Shown: one piece after another, positions 9,210 to 18,985 of the stretch
Layout: each line of letters starts with the position of its first letter
Position numbering within the stretch: position 1 is the first letter of the stretch
From: Acipenser ruthenus
Taxonomy: Eukaryota; Chordata; Actinopteri; Acipenseriformes; Acipenseridae
Reading direction: 5' to 3'
Assembly (NCBI RefSeq): GCF_902713425.1
Contig: NC_081243.1
Coordinates: 6,553,345 to 6,617,344 of the forward strand
Length of the DNA: 64,000 nt
Translations under genes and position numbers: made by a program
The notes under the pieces: generated by a model
Databases searched by the model: none
What the model saw: the letters and a program-made list of their open reading frames with translations, nothing else
What the model was told of the DNA's origin: nothing

Positions 9210-9507
9210 CTCGCCAACGCAACCTTCTTTATTTTTTGCATTCTTATAGTGCTGTTTCTTTTTTTAATTTTTTTTTTTTTTTTTTTTTTTAATTCGCAGC
9301 ACGGAAACTAGGATTCACTTGTGTTTCACGTAACACTTTTTCAATTCATTCATCTGGTCACAGTGTTTTACTGCTACAGCAGGACCCGGCAATGCTTTTA
9401 ATGGAATCGGCATTAAAAGCTGCCACGTCAGTGGAGAACTGCACGAGTACTCTCACTCTCCTTTCAGACAAGGGGATTTGAATTGCCTTCTAGCCGCTCT
9501 CGCTCAC

Positions 9508-9808
9508 GCCGGGCGCCGTGGCGTGTGTCTGTAATCCCAGCTACAGGGGCAGGTTGAGGCTGGCGGATCGCTTGAGCACGGGAGCTCTGTGCTGCAACTG
9601 GCTGTGCCGAACGGGAGTCCGCACTTAGCACGGCATCGACATGGCATTTCTGGGGGAGCTCGTGAATGCCAGGTCGTCTAAGGAGGGGTGAACCGGCCCA
9701 GGTCGGGAACGGAGCAGGTCAAAACCCCCGTGTCGCACCAGTAGAGGGACTGCTCCTGTGAGCGGACGTTGCAGTGCATCCTTTGCAAAACAATGAAACC
9801 CAGCCTCC
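9508..9808 (+). ncRNA. 7SL (SRP) RNA, array unit 3
   Basis: A 301-base copy with complete Alu domain, the 12-base junction segment missing from copy 1, and an S domain reading GAACCGGCCC and GGAGCAGGTCAAAACC as in mammals. One base differs (AGTAGAGGGAC). The T-run after 9808 terminates transcription. Of the three copies it is the closest to the vertebrate consensus and the most likely to be functional. Confidence 0.95.
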
Positions 9809-10120
9809 TTTTTTTCTATTTATTTTTTTGAAGTACATGCTGCCTAACTGATCCATTCCAAACATATCAAAACGAAATCCCACCTAAACTACTTTCCTCA
9901 TTTATAGCGACCGCTTCTCGATGCCCATAGAAATGCTAGCCGCCAGTTAAAGAAGTCAGACGGCCCAAACAGGGAACAGCACACAGCTCAAAGACACGGC
10001 AAAATTACAGTGCTCTCGACAGGTACACCCAATATCAACGTGTCTCCCATCTAACAGAACAGCCAGGTCTGCACTTCTTTGGAAACTCGGGGGACCAAAA
10101 CCAAAACCGTGGCAGACGCT

Positions 10121-10192
10121 GGCTCGTTGGTCTAGGGGTATGATTCTCGCTTAGGGTGCGAGAGGTCCGGGGTTCAAATCCCGGACGGGCCC
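10121..10192 (+). tRNA. tRNA-Pro (AGG), array unit 3
   Basis: 72 bases with anticodon loop TTAGGGT (AGG). The T-stem has one mismatch (GTCCGGGGTTC) and the acceptor 3' strand reads ACGGGCC. TTTTT follows at 10195. It is slightly weakened compared with the unit 1 copy. Confidence 0.9.
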
Positions 10193-10645
10193 GTTTTTAA
10201 TTCTTTTCTATTACACTTTTCCAATTACTGTGCATTGCCGATACGCACGCTCAGATTCCATGAACAACAATATCACAACGACCGAGGGCTGATTGCACAA
10301 TGGTTAAAAGAGGACTGCAGTCTTTGTTGAGTCTGCAAAGCAACTGCTTATGCATTAAACACAATTCTGACGTAACAGACTATAAAACCATTCAGCATCG
10401 AGTTTCTATAGTTTATACAGCACTGTTTATTTTGGTAACGCATGAGCTTGTTTTTTTTTTTTTTTTTTGGTATGTAGTTTAAAACAACCACAAAACTAGT
10501 GTAGCAGATGGGCATTTTGTAGGTACAATTGTTTGTGTACATGTACAATCTAGCACTAGAACGGGTTAATTAATCATTTCACTCTGCACTAGATGCTGCT
10601 AATACAGTACCTACATCAAGCAAACCTCAAGCTAACGTCATGCAA

Positions 10646-10716
10646 GCATTGGTGGTTCAGTGGTAGAATTCTCGCCTGCCACGCGGGAGGCCCAGGTTTG
10701 ATTCCCGGCCAATGCA
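10646..10716 (+). tRNA. tRNA-Gly (GCC), array unit 3
   Basis: 71 bases with an intact acceptor GCATTGG/CCAATGC and anticodon loop CTGCCAC (GCC). The T-arm reads GGTTTGATTCC, so the B-box C is T, and one T-stem base is changed. Damage differs from the unit 1 copy, so neither tRNA-Gly in the window is perfect. Confidence 0.85.
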
Positions 10717-10798
10717 ACCTTATTTTTTCCTTGTACTTTATGTATACAATTACAGCCACACGCACCTGCCTTCAATCAGAAAAAAAAAAAAAAAAAAT

Positions 10799-10870
10799 CT
10801 CCCCGTCGGGGAATTGAACCCCGGTCTCCCGCGTGACAGGCGATGATACTGACCACTATACTAACGAGGA
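10799..10870 (-). tRNA. tRNA-Asp (GTC), array unit 4
   Basis: 72 bases with anticodon GTC and intact T-arm and acceptor. The 5' strand of the anticodon stem has two changed bases (plus strand GGCGATGATAC instead of GGCGGGGATAC), leaving mismatches against GCGGG. It is probably less stable. Confidence 0.88.
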
Positions 10871-11215
10871 AGGCACCCGCTCCCTGCCACTATGGCAACG
10901 TATTTAGTTGCAAAGCGTCTAAGTCAAAACTGCCTGCTGAGCTTAATGGTTTACGGATCGAAAACAGTATAGTACAAAACAATTAAAAAAAAAAAAAAAC
11001 GGGCTCCTTCCCAGGTTACCCCTGGTCAACGATCTCCTGACGTTAGGCGCAAGAGAGACCGCTCCCACAGCCTTTCTGTAAGGCGATGCCCTTCTCCTCG
11101 CGGCGAATGCCCCCATCAGATCTCGAGATCCCGCTCTAGATCGCCCCGAAGGAGAGGATGTTCCCGTTCTCCTCGTCGCGACAGGCGAGGTGGTGTAACT
11201 GAGCTTACTAATAAG

Positions 11216-12469
11216 ATGTCTCAGTTTATGGACCTTATGATGGAGCAGCAATCGCTGCTCATGTCCCTGGCCACAGCTCGGGCCGCAGAGGAGCAAGTCA
11301 GACCGGCTGTCAACCAGCCGATCATCCTACCACAACACCTGTCCGTTCCAGTTGTGCAACAGGACGCATGGGACGTGGATGCTATCTCTCGAGATGCATC
11401 AGAGGGTGAGCCTCTCCACGGAGAGGATAGTATGGAGGCAGAGCTCACGTCCCACCACTCAGAGTCTGAGATGGAGGTAGGCGTAGATGACTCTTTAAGG
11501 TCCCTAGTAGAGCGGGCGACTCGCCACCTGGGCTTAGAATGGCCTGCCACTGAAGAACCTAGGCACTCTCTTTTTGAGTTGCCTTTGGCACAGGGCCAGC
11601 AGTCTAGGACACTTCCGGCCTTCCCAGACTTTGTTAAGGAGGTGCAGTCCACTTGGGGGACTCCAGCCTCCGCCCCGGCAACCTCGCATAAGGCGGCTGC
11701 CTTTACCATGCAAGGTGCAAGTGAAGCGGGTCTGGCGTCATTTCCGCCAGTTGGCGCTGCATTCGCAGCGTTGGTGAAGTCACCAACACTCTCTGGGTTG
11801 GTGAAAGACCCCACCTGCCCTAACAAGCAATGCAGGATCACTGAGGTGCACCTCAAGAGGGGCTATTTGGCGGCTACAGAGGCAGTTAGGCTGTCCAATC
11901 TGGCCAGCCTCCTCTCAGTTTATCAGGCTGCGCTAATAAAGGATCTCCCAGACTACCCTTCGGTGTCTCTGAGAGAGGAGATGGGGCTAGTTGCCCAGCT
12001 GCTGGTCAAGCTAGCCCAGCTTAACGTGCGAGCCCAGGGCAGGAGCATCGCGTCTCTGGTGGTGGCCAGACGACAGCTCTGGCTCTCGCAGGCGAGAGTC
12101 CAGGAGCATGACAAAGCTCCCTTGTTGGATGCCCCAATTACACCGGGGCACACATTTGGCCCAGCGGTGGAAGAGATGCTGCAAAGCTCAGCTAAGGCTA
12201 GAGAGGCATCACAGCAGTTGGCTATGATATGGCCGCGTAGGCCTTTCCAGGTCAAACACCCACAAGAACATCAGTGGCGTAGAACACCACCGCAACACCA
12301 GCCCCGTCCAGGGGGTACTAAGACCTCCCCGGCGGATACAGCAGCGCGTGGCCAAATCCCAAGGGGACGACCGCAGCACACAGTGTGGCGACCTAGAGGA
12401 GGCGGCAGACCACGCCCTCGTGGCTCTGGCCAGGCCCCTCGTGAGCGAGCGAAGCCTAAGCAGCCCTAA
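11216..12469 (+). CDS. DIRS Gag-like protein
   Basis: 417 residues from the first ATG. The frame is also open upstream to the junction at 11006, where it encodes an Arg/Ser-rich stretch, so the true N-terminus is not in the window. The C-terminus is basic and rich in Arg, Pro and Gly, as expected for nucleic-acid binding. There is no CCHC knuckle, in keeping with DIRS Gag. Position ahead of reverse transcriptase is the main evidence. Confidence 0.75.
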   Translation: MSQFMDLMMEQQSLLMSLATARAAEEQVRPAVNQPIILPQHLSVPVVQQDAWDVDAISRDASEGEPLHGEDSMEAELTSHHSESEMEVGVDDSLRSLVERATRHLGLEWPATEEPRHSLFELPLAQGQQSRTLPAFPDFVKEVQSTWGTPASAPATSHKAAAFTMQGASEAGLASFPPVGAAFAALVKSPTLSGLVKDPTCPNKQCRITEVHLKRGYLAATEAVRLSNLASLLSVYQAALIKDLPDYPSVSLREEMGLVAQLLVKLAQLNVRAQGRSIASLVVARRQLWLSQARVQEHDKAPLLDAPITPGHTFGPAVEEMLQSSAKAREASQQLAMIWPRRPFQVKHPQEHQWRRTPPQHQPRPGGTKTSPADTAARGQIPRGRPQHTVWRPRGGGRPRPRGSGQAPRERAKPKQP

Positions 12470-12665
12470 GAAAACCAGGCAGCCATTAACCCAACCCTAT
12501 ACTGTTCCACAGCTTCTGTTTTGGCAACAATGCACCAGCGATATCTGGGTGCGCAAAACTATACTCACCGGGTACACCCTTCAGTTCCGGTTAAACCCCC
12601 CCCCCCCTTCAGGGGGGTGGTGGTAACTGTGGTGAAGGACGTGGTTCAGTCCTCAGCTCTGAATT

Positions 12666-13478
12666 ATTTTTTATTATTATTATTATTTATTTCTTAGCAG
12701 ACGCCCTTATCTAGGGCGACTTACAATCGCAAGCAAATACAAATACATTCAAGTGTTACAATATAAGTCATACAATAAGAACAAGAAATACAATAATTCT
12801 CAAGTGTGACAAACCACAATTCAATAATACAGCAGATAATAGTGAAAGTTACATAAGGATATGATTAAATAGTGATAGTTACATCAGGATATGATTAAGT
12901 ACAAAATACTACAGATTAAACACTTGGCAGATTACAATATTCTGAGGTACAGGATTAAATGCAGTAAAATAGGGGGCAGATAAGAGCAAAATAAAGCATA
13001 TTTAAATGAAGGGTGATAGTGTCCCAGGATACAACAGAGGAGTTCTACAGGTGCTGTTTGAAGAGGTGAGTCTTAAGGAGGCGCCGGAATGTGGTCAGGG
13101 ACTGGGCAGTCCTGACATCTGTAGGAAGGTCGTTCCACCACTGCGGAGCAAGGGTGGAGAAGGAGCGGGCTCGGGAGGCAGGGGAGCGTAGCGGAGGTAG
13201 AGCCAGTCTTCTAGTGCAGGCGGAGCGGAGAGGTCGAGTGGGGGTGTAGGGAGAGATGAGGGTCTGGAGGTAGCTGGGTGCAGTCTGATCAAGGCATCTG
13301 TAGGCTAGTACAAGAGTCTTGAACTGGATGCGAGCGGAGATCGGGAGCCAGTGGAGCGAGCGGAGTAGTGGAGTGGCGTGGGCGAAGCGAGGTAGAGAGA
13401 ACACAAGGCGAGCAGCAGAGTTCTGGATGAGCTGGAGCGGACGGGTGGCGGACGCAGGGAGGCCAGCCAGGAGGGAAT
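12666..13478 (-). mobile_element. L2-type LINE, 5'-truncated, nested in the DIRS element
   Basis: On the minus strand 13045-13478 encodes the C-terminal end of an L2-clade reverse transcriptase protein (NSAARLVFSLPR, LHWLPISARIQFK, WWNDLPTDVR, LKTHLF). The 3' UTR ends in the L2 tail that contains CTAGATAAGGGCGTCTGCTA and an ATT-rich terminus. The same 3' UTR recurs on the plus strand at 57611-58061 and 63513-63926. It separates the Gag and reverse transcriptase parts of the DIRS element and must be younger than it. Confidence 0.9.
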
Positions 13479-14855
13479 GTGGAAATACAGGCATTGCTCA
13501 GGAAGCGTGCCATTCAACTAGTAGACCCTGCTCTGACCGACCAGGGGTTCTACTCCAAGTACTTCCTTGTGCCAAAGAAGGACGGCGGGCTCCGCCCTAT
13601 TCTAGACCTGCGTGTACTGAACAAATACCTACGGGTGTTGTCGTTCAAGATGCTCACGCACAGGCACATTGTCCAGTCTGTCCGGCAGGGCGACTGGTTT
13701 ACCACCATAGATCTGACAGATGCGTACTTTCACGTTCCCATCTGTCCGGGTCACAGGAAGTGTCTACGATTCGCATTCCAGAGCAGGGTCTACGAGTTTT
13801 GCGTCCTGCCATTCGGCCTGTCTCTAGCTCCTCGAACCTTTTCGAAGTGTATGGACGCCATTTTAGCTCCTTTGCGGGCTCAAGGCATCCGACTGCTGAA
13901 CTATCTGAACGACTGGCTCGTCTGCGCGCAGTCAAAGGAGCAGCTGGCACAGCACACAGTGATGGTTACAGACCATCTTCAGCGGCTAGGTCTGAAGGTT
14001 AATCCAGACAAGAGCCGCCTCGTGCCCAGCCAACAGACCGAGTTTTTGGGTCTGCATTTGGACTCAGTGTCCATGGAAGCGACCCTATCGACACAAAGAG
14101 TTGCCTCATTAGAGCGGTGTCTCTCCCTATTCAGGTTGAGAGAAACAGTCAGCATGGAGCTCTGTCAGAGCATGCTGGGGTTGATGGCTGCCGCCTCGCA
14201 AGCCCTTCCTTTGGGCTTACTACACCAGAGACCTCTGCAGGCCTGGTTCAATGCCTTCGCGTTGCACCCGCGGAGAGACAAGCACCGCAGGTTGAGGGTA
14301 TCCCGAACCTGCTGGGAAGCATTACTCTGGTGGAAAGTTCAGTCGAACATCCGCCAGGGCGTGCGCTTGGGTCCCGTCTTCCGAAGGGAAGTTATCACAA
14401 CCGACGCTTCCAACCAAGGTTGGGGAGCAGTCTGGAACGGGACAGGGACCCGTGGAGTGTGGTCAGGGCTCTGGAGGTCAGCCCACATCAACGCTCTGGA
14501 ACTCAGAGCAGTGGACCTCGCCCTTCGGCACTTCTTGCCAGTGCTTCTAGACAAGCACGTGTTAGTGCGGTCAGACAACACCACAGTAGTGGCGTATATC
14601 AATCGCCAGGGCGGATTGCGGTCCCCCGGTCTTCACCGGATGGTAACGTGGCTGTTGCTCTGGGCTCAACCGCGTTTAGCCTCTCTGCGTGCAGTTCATC
14701 TGCCGGGCAGAGTCAATTACGCAGCGGACCTCCTGTCCAGAGGAGGTCCTCTTGCGGGCGAATGGCGTCTTCACCCTCGGGTGGTAGAGTGCATCTGGGA
14801 ATGGTTCGGCACAGTGCAAGTCGATCTCTTTGCTTCGCGAGAGACCACGCACTGA
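13479..14855 (+). CDS. DIRS reverse transcriptase and RNase H
   Basis: The frame shows reverse transcriptase motifs at its start (YFLVPKKDGGLRPILDLR, TTIDLTDAYFHVPI, VLPFGLSLAPRTF) and the DIRS version of the active-site motif (YLNDWL). An RNase H follows from about residue 305 (ITTDASNQGWGAV, NALELRAVDLAL, SDNTTVVAYINRQGG). The first few residues derive from the junction with the nested LINE. The frame closes before the usual end of the region, so the copy is broken. Confidence 0.88.
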   Translation: MEIQALLRKRAIQLVDPALTDQGFYSKYFLVPKKDGGLRPILDLRVLNKYLRVLSFKMLTHRHIVQSVRQGDWFTTIDLTDAYFHVPICPGHRKCLRFAFQSRVYEFCVLPFGLSLAPRTFSKCMDAILAPLRAQGIRLLNYLNDWLVCAQSKEQLAQHTVMVTDHLQRLGLKVNPDKSRLVPSQQTEFLGLHLDSVSMEATLSTQRVASLERCLSLFRLRETVSMELCQSMLGLMAAASQALPLGLLHQRPLQAWFNAFALHPRRDKHRRLRVSRTCWEALLWWKVQSNIRQGVRLGPVFRREVITTDASNQGWGAVWNGTGTRGVWSGLWRSAHINALELRAVDLALRHFLPVLLDKHVLVRSDNTTVVAYINRQGGLRSPGLHRMVTWLLLWAQPRLASLRAVHLPGRVNYAADLLSRGGPLAGEWRLHPRVVECIWEWFGTVQVDLFASRETTH

Positions 14856-15157
14856 CCTCTATGGTTCTCGGTGAAGGACCTGGACAGCCCCCTGGGGGTG
14901 GATGCACTGGCTCACGAATGGCCGCCAGGGCTCCTGTATGCCTTTCCACCGATTCCGATGCTCCCCGCCTTCTTGGAGAAGGTCAGGGTAGAGCGAGCGA
15001 CAGTGATTCTGATCGCTCCTCGGTGGCCTCGGAGAATATGGTTCCCGAGTCTAGTGCAATTACTGCACGGTCACCCGAGGGAGCTCCCTCTGCGAGCGGA
15101 CCTGTTGTCCCAAGCACAAGGAGAGCTTTGGCATCCGAACCCCAAACTCATGCAGTT

Positions 15158-16237
15158 ATGGGCTTGGCCCCTGAGCGGGAGCGCCTGTCAGCCTTAGGGC
15201 TTTCGACTGCAGTTATATCGACCATCCAGAGTGCGAGAGCGCCCTCTACTAGGTCGCAGTATGCGTATAAGTGGCAGTTGTTTCAGAGTTGGTGTCTGGC
15301 TGAGAGTCACGACCCAGTCTCCTGTCCTATGGCAGTAATATTGCAGTTTCTGCAGAAACTGCTGGATGAAGGGAAATCTCCTTCTACACTTAAAGTGTAT
15401 TTAGCCGCCATTTCGGCTTGTCATGTACGCATTGACGGTTTATCACCTGGTTGCCATTTTTTGGCATCTCAGTTTCTGAAAGGCGCAAGACGCTTGCGGC
15501 CTCCAAGAACGACCAGTTTACCGTCGTGGAGCCTTGATGTGGTGCTAGAAGCCCTTACCAAGGCACCGTTTGAGCCTCTCCACAGCGTGGATATGAAGCT
15601 CATATCTATTAAGACTGCATTTTTGCTGGCTGTGGTATCAGCAATACGCGTGAGCGAGATACATGCACTTTCAGTGCATCCTTCTTGTACTTATTTTGCA
15701 GGAGACGGTTCTAAGGTCTCCATGCACCCTAATCCGGCCTTTTTACCAAAGGTTATATCCCCGTTCCACATGAACCAGTCAGTCGAGTTGATGGCGTTCC
15801 ATCCTCCTCCTTTTTCTTCCCCAGAGGAAGAGAGGTTACACATGCTCTGCCCCGTGAGGGCATTGAGGTGTTATATTGACTGTACAAAGACTGTGAGGCA
15901 GACAGAACAGTTGTTCATATGCCATGGTTCTAGATCTTTGGGTCAGCCGCTGTCTAAACAGCGCCTTTCCCACTGGATAGTGGATGCTATTAAATTAGCG
16001 TATGAATCTGCAGGCCTTCCACCACCAGGGCAGTTGAAGGCACATTCTACCAGGGGTATGGCGACATCCTGGGCCCTCTTTCGAGGGGTGCCGGTGTCTG
16101 ATATTTGCGCGGCAGCCAGTTGGGCTACGCCGCATACTTTCATGAGGTTTTACAGGTTAAATGTACTGGATTCCTCTGCTCCACTGTTTGGAGCATCTGT
16201 TTTACACTCTACGACGCCTCAGGATGCGGACGTATAG
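15158..16237 (+). CDS. DIRS tyrosine recombinase
   Basis: About 359 residues from the ATG at 15158. The N-terminal half resembles the SAM-like core-binding domain of phage integrases (STRSQYAYKWQLFQSW, STLKVYLAAISACH). The catalytic half carries the RVSEIHAL, HSTRG and FYRL motifs that hold the Arg, His-x-x-Arg and Tyr residues of the family. In DIRS elements this enzyme inserts a circular DNA intermediate. The upstream part of the same frame is a shadow of the reverse transcriptase gene and is left out. Confidence 0.85.
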   Translation: MGLAPERERLSALGLSTAVISTIQSARAPSTRSQYAYKWQLFQSWCLAESHDPVSCPMAVILQFLQKLLDEGKSPSTLKVYLAAISACHVRIDGLSPGCHFLASQFLKGARRLRPPRTTSLPSWSLDVVLEALTKAPFEPLHSVDMKLISIKTAFLLAVVSAIRVSEIHALSVHPSCTYFAGDGSKVSMHPNPAFLPKVISPFHMNQSVELMAFHPPPFSSPEEERLHMLCPVRALRCYIDCTKTVRQTEQLFICHGSRSLGQPLSKQRLSHWIVDAIKLAYESAGLPPPGQLKAHSTRGMATSWALFRGVPVSDICAAASWATPHTFMRFYRLNVLDSSAPLFGASVLHSTTPQDADV

Positions 16238-16446
16238 AGTGGTTGATAGCATGGTGTTGACTGTTCCACCTTTAAGACAGGTGTCATTACGAGCATAGAC
16301 GCTGAGGCGCAGCTCCGCATATGCCTAGATGTACTGCCTATGCAGTTGCGTTATGACGTAAGTCTGTCCTACTGCCGAGAATCCTCCCTCGCGACAGCTA
16401 GGGTACACTGTATCCCATGTTGATGGTTATTTTCGACTTGAAAGGG

Positions 16447-16735
16447 AACGATAGGTTGCGGATGCAACCCCGGTTCCCTGAAAGAGAAAATAGCAATCAA
16501 GCTGCGAGGTCGCTCCGGTAGCCTTCATGGCCTGAAGAGCAAAAGAGGAAGTGCATCCCCGCGCGCGCAGTTAAGTAAGCTCCCAGGGGGGCGGGCTTAC
16601 ACTGCAGCTGGCGTGGGGGCCTATCGGCAGCTTTGCTATAAAAGCTCAGCCTACCGGTGCTGCCTGATGGCAATATCTCATGTTGATGGTTATTTTCTCT
16701 TTCAGGGAACCGGGGTTGCATCCGCAACCTATCGT
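16447..16735. repeat. 45-base inverted repeat at the right end of the DIRS element
   Basis: Bases 16447-16491 are the perfect reverse complement of 16691-16735, and the similarity continues imperfectly inward. The motif CATGTTGATGGTTATTTTC also recurs directly at 16417 and 16677. Such terminal and internal complementary repeats are the hallmark of DIRS ends, where they template circle formation. Confidence 0.85.
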
Positions 16736-16737
16736 TT

Positions 16738-17416
16738 GCTGCTCTGGTCTTACAACCTTGATGACGATAAAGTCTCCCTGATTACGTTGTAGGGGAGGTC
16801 ACAAGCTTTCCATTCATACCTTTACTTTGTTTGTAACCCAATCCATCACAGAGTAATCGATGTGCAAACAAACACACCCACCTCTTGAATGAGATAAGGG
16901 AAACAAAAAAAAGCCTTTCAAAGGCAAATGCATGTGGCAATGGCTAGCCTGTGAGGTGCCAGAAGATAACATCCCTTTTAGAACTTAGTATATCAATTGA
17001 CATAAATATTTACATAATGTTTTTTTTTTTTTTGGAGAGGTTTGGGGACCCTTGGGCTTAGCTTTGTAAAAACTCCTGTAGAATTTGATCCCTTTGTTCA
17101 AACAGTTCCAAATTTTTACCCAGTATATTAGACATGTTGGTGAAGCTACAAGTTTAAAAAATGACTATAGAACATAAAAAAATGAAAAGCGTTCGTTGTT
17201 TTTTTTATGTATTTTTTTTCTGGATATCTCCTTCCAGTGTGGTACTGAGTAAGACTTTTAGCACACCTGAGGTTTTAGTCTTGATGCCCAAGGGGTTACC
17301 TTGAATTCAAGCCCTGAACCATGCCTGTGCTGTCTATACTTTGGAAGATATTGTGATTTATTTAAGGGCACAGCCCCCCAGGCGGAAATTGTCTGTGAGG
17401 GGCTGGGGTTTTGACA
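16738..17416. other. No gene recognised
   Basis: I see no open frame of note, RNA gene or known repeat between the DIRS end and the array remnant. The sequence is AT-rich and single-copy within the window. Confidence 0.6.
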
Positions 17417-17468
17417 GGTTAATTCATCTTTTCACACTGCACCAGATGCTGCTAATACATTACCTACC
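17417..17468 (+). repeat. Remnant of the tRNA array spacer
   Basis: About 50 bases match the spacer just before tRNA-Gly (1797-1850 and 10562-10617), including the block GATGCTGCTAATACATTACC. It lies 6.4 kb beyond the point where the array is interrupted. It shows that the array, or a piece of it, once extended further right. Confidence 0.8.
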
Positions 17469-17859
17469 TGTGAATTGAAGTGGTTCTTTCATGGTTTCTA
17501 ATTGACGCACCAAGCATTTTTTTATGTTATTCTTTTAATTCTTGAATTTTTATTTCTGATTTTAACGTGTATAATAAAGCTAGTACATTGTTTGTTTTTT
17601 TGGTCAACTGTGTTTTAGAACTGCAGCTAAAAGTATACCTTTTTATCTCTATAATTACTGTATTGTTTATCTAAACCGCCCTAAACCATTCCCCATTTAT
17701 TCTCTATGGTAGTGCTAAACCACTACGGATGTAATACTGCTGCCGCCGCTACATGATGTTGGCGCTGTTGGGCAGGTCTGTGCCTAAACAAAAGCTCCCG
17801 CCTCGAGCTCTGCAGAGTAAGTACAGTGAGTGAGATATCAACAGCATAACCTGCTCGCG

Positions 17860-18230
17860 TAGCTCGGAGTGAAACAGGGGAGAATGCGGTTATTTTTTGT
17901 TTATTATTGTTGTTGTTGTACGAGTAAGTAAACGTAAAAAGGAGCTATTCTAACTATATTTATATAGCGAATATAAACATAATATATGAGGATATAAACA
18001 TCCTTAATTTCTGTACACTGCAGTTTAACCTCCTCTGAAAAACACTATCTATAAAACATGTTCTATATACATTTTATATTATTAAACATCATTCTTCTAT
18101 AAACATCTCACGTAGCTCGGAGTGACAGGTAAGAATGTGTTATTGTTATTATTGTTCATTATCATAGGAGTTAATACATATCAAAAAGGAGCTATTCTAA
18201 CTATATTATATAAAACTAATATTGTTTCCA
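17860..18230. repeat. Diverged direct duplication
   Basis: Two copies of roughly 125 bases, at about 17860-17985 and 18108-18230, share CGTAGCTCGGAGTGA, a TTATTGTTATT-rich stretch and AAAAAGGAGCTATTCTAACT in the same order. No coding potential is seen. The rest of 17469-18280 holds nothing I recognise. Confidence 0.65.
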
Positions 18231-18284
18231 AATACCGTTAATGTGGATTGAATGCGTTATAACTGATTTTATATTATTTATATT

Positions 18285-18360
18285 ATTTTATATTATTATT
18301 ATTTGTTTGCTTAGCAGGTGCCTTATCCAGGTTGACTTACAGTTACAAATGTAATTGAAA
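18285..18360 (-). mobile_element. L2/SINE-type 3' tail fragment
   Basis: An ATT-rich terminus followed by TTAGCAGGTGCCTTATCCAG and GACTTACAGTTACAAAT is the reverse complement of the tail shared by the L2 LINEs and SINEs of the window. It is a short, diverged relic. Confidence 0.65.
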
Positions 18361-18613
18361 TACTATACAATAAGTTATTTGCAGATACAACCATGTGAAT
18401 ATCGTCAAAAAGCATTACAGACAGTGTAGTTAAAGTTTTAAAGTGTAAATATAGATACAAGTAAGATCAAATAAAATATAATTACAATTAAAGCAAATGC
18501 AACCTGTGCAGATACAAAGAAGTGCCAATCAGACAAGTGCAAGAACAAAACAAATATTTGCTGGCTAGCTTTTCTGTTTGTTTGCTTTATAGATTTTCTT
18601 ATATATACACACA

Positions 18614-18985
18614 CAGACGTGCTCAAATTTGTTGGTACCCCTCCACAAAAAATGAAGAATGCACAATTTTCTCTGAAATAACTTGAAACTGACAAAAGTA
18701 ATTGGCATCCACCATTGTTTATTCCATATTTAATAGAAATCAGACTTTGCTTTTGATTTTTTTTATTCAACATCATATTGTAAATAAGAAAACAAATGAA
18801 AATGACATGGACAAAAATGATGGGACTGCTAACCTAATATTTTGTTGCACAACCAAACATTTTCTGTAGCTCTCAATGAGACTTCTGCACCTGTTAACAG
18901 GTAGTTTGGCCCACTCTTCCTGAGCAAACTGCTCCAGCTGTTTCAGGTTTGATGGGTGCCTTCTCCAGACTGCTTCAGCCATGGT
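18614..18985 (-). mobile_element. Tc1-type transposon relic, C-terminal end only
   Basis: An end-like sequence starts CAGACGTGCTCAAATTTGTT. On the minus strand a frame reads the last part of a Tc1 transposase (PSNLKQLEQFAQEEWAKLP, RCRSLIESYRKCL). The rest of the element and the other inverted end are missing. It is a different Tc1 family from 59656-61211. Confidence 0.7.

Larger units (their letters stand above)
1..11006. repeat. Tandem array of a ~2-kb Pol III gene unit (tRNA-Asp, tRNA-Pro, 7SL RNA, tRNA-Pro, tRNA-Gly)
   Basis: The same order of genes recurs with the same spacers: tRNA-Asp(-), tRNA-Pro(-), 7SL RNA(+), tRNA-Pro(+), a conserved spacer, tRNA-Gly(+), then the next tRNA-Asp(-). 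Unit 1 runs to about 2030. Unit 2 (about 2031-3560) lacks the conserved spacer and tRNA-Gly. Unit 3 (about 3561-10770) is split by an LTR element. Unit 4 stops within tRNA-Pro(-) at about 11006, where a DIRS element starts. Spacers are nearly identical between units, so the units arose by recent duplication or are homogenised. Each gene is followed by a T-run typical of Pol III termination. Confidence 0.93.
11006..16737 (+). mobile_element. DIRS-type (tyrosine recombinase) retrotransposon, broken
   Basis: Parts in order are a Gag-like frame, a reverse transcriptase with RNase H, a tyrosine recombinase, and an inverted-repeat region at the right end. This is the layout of vertebrate DIRS elements. 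The left end lies inside a tRNA-Pro gene of the array, with the Gag frame already open at the junction, so the left terminal repeat is not present. The element is broken: a nested L2 LINE lies between Gag and reverse transcriptase, and there is about one further break. It is a fossil of moderate age. DIRS elements do not make target duplications, and none is seen. Confidence 0.88.

Noticed and set aside
1-11006. CRISPR-like array
   Set aside because: Repeats are kilobase-scale units with RNA genes, not short repeats with spacers, and the genome is vertebrate.
11221-11856. Minus-strand 211-codon ORF
   Set aside because: It is the antisense shadow of the DIRS Gag frame.
14117-15157. N-terminal half of the long 706-codon frame
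   Set aside because: It overlaps the reverse transcriptase/RNase H gene out of frame and has no protein likeness. Only the part from about 15158 reads as tyrosine recombinase.
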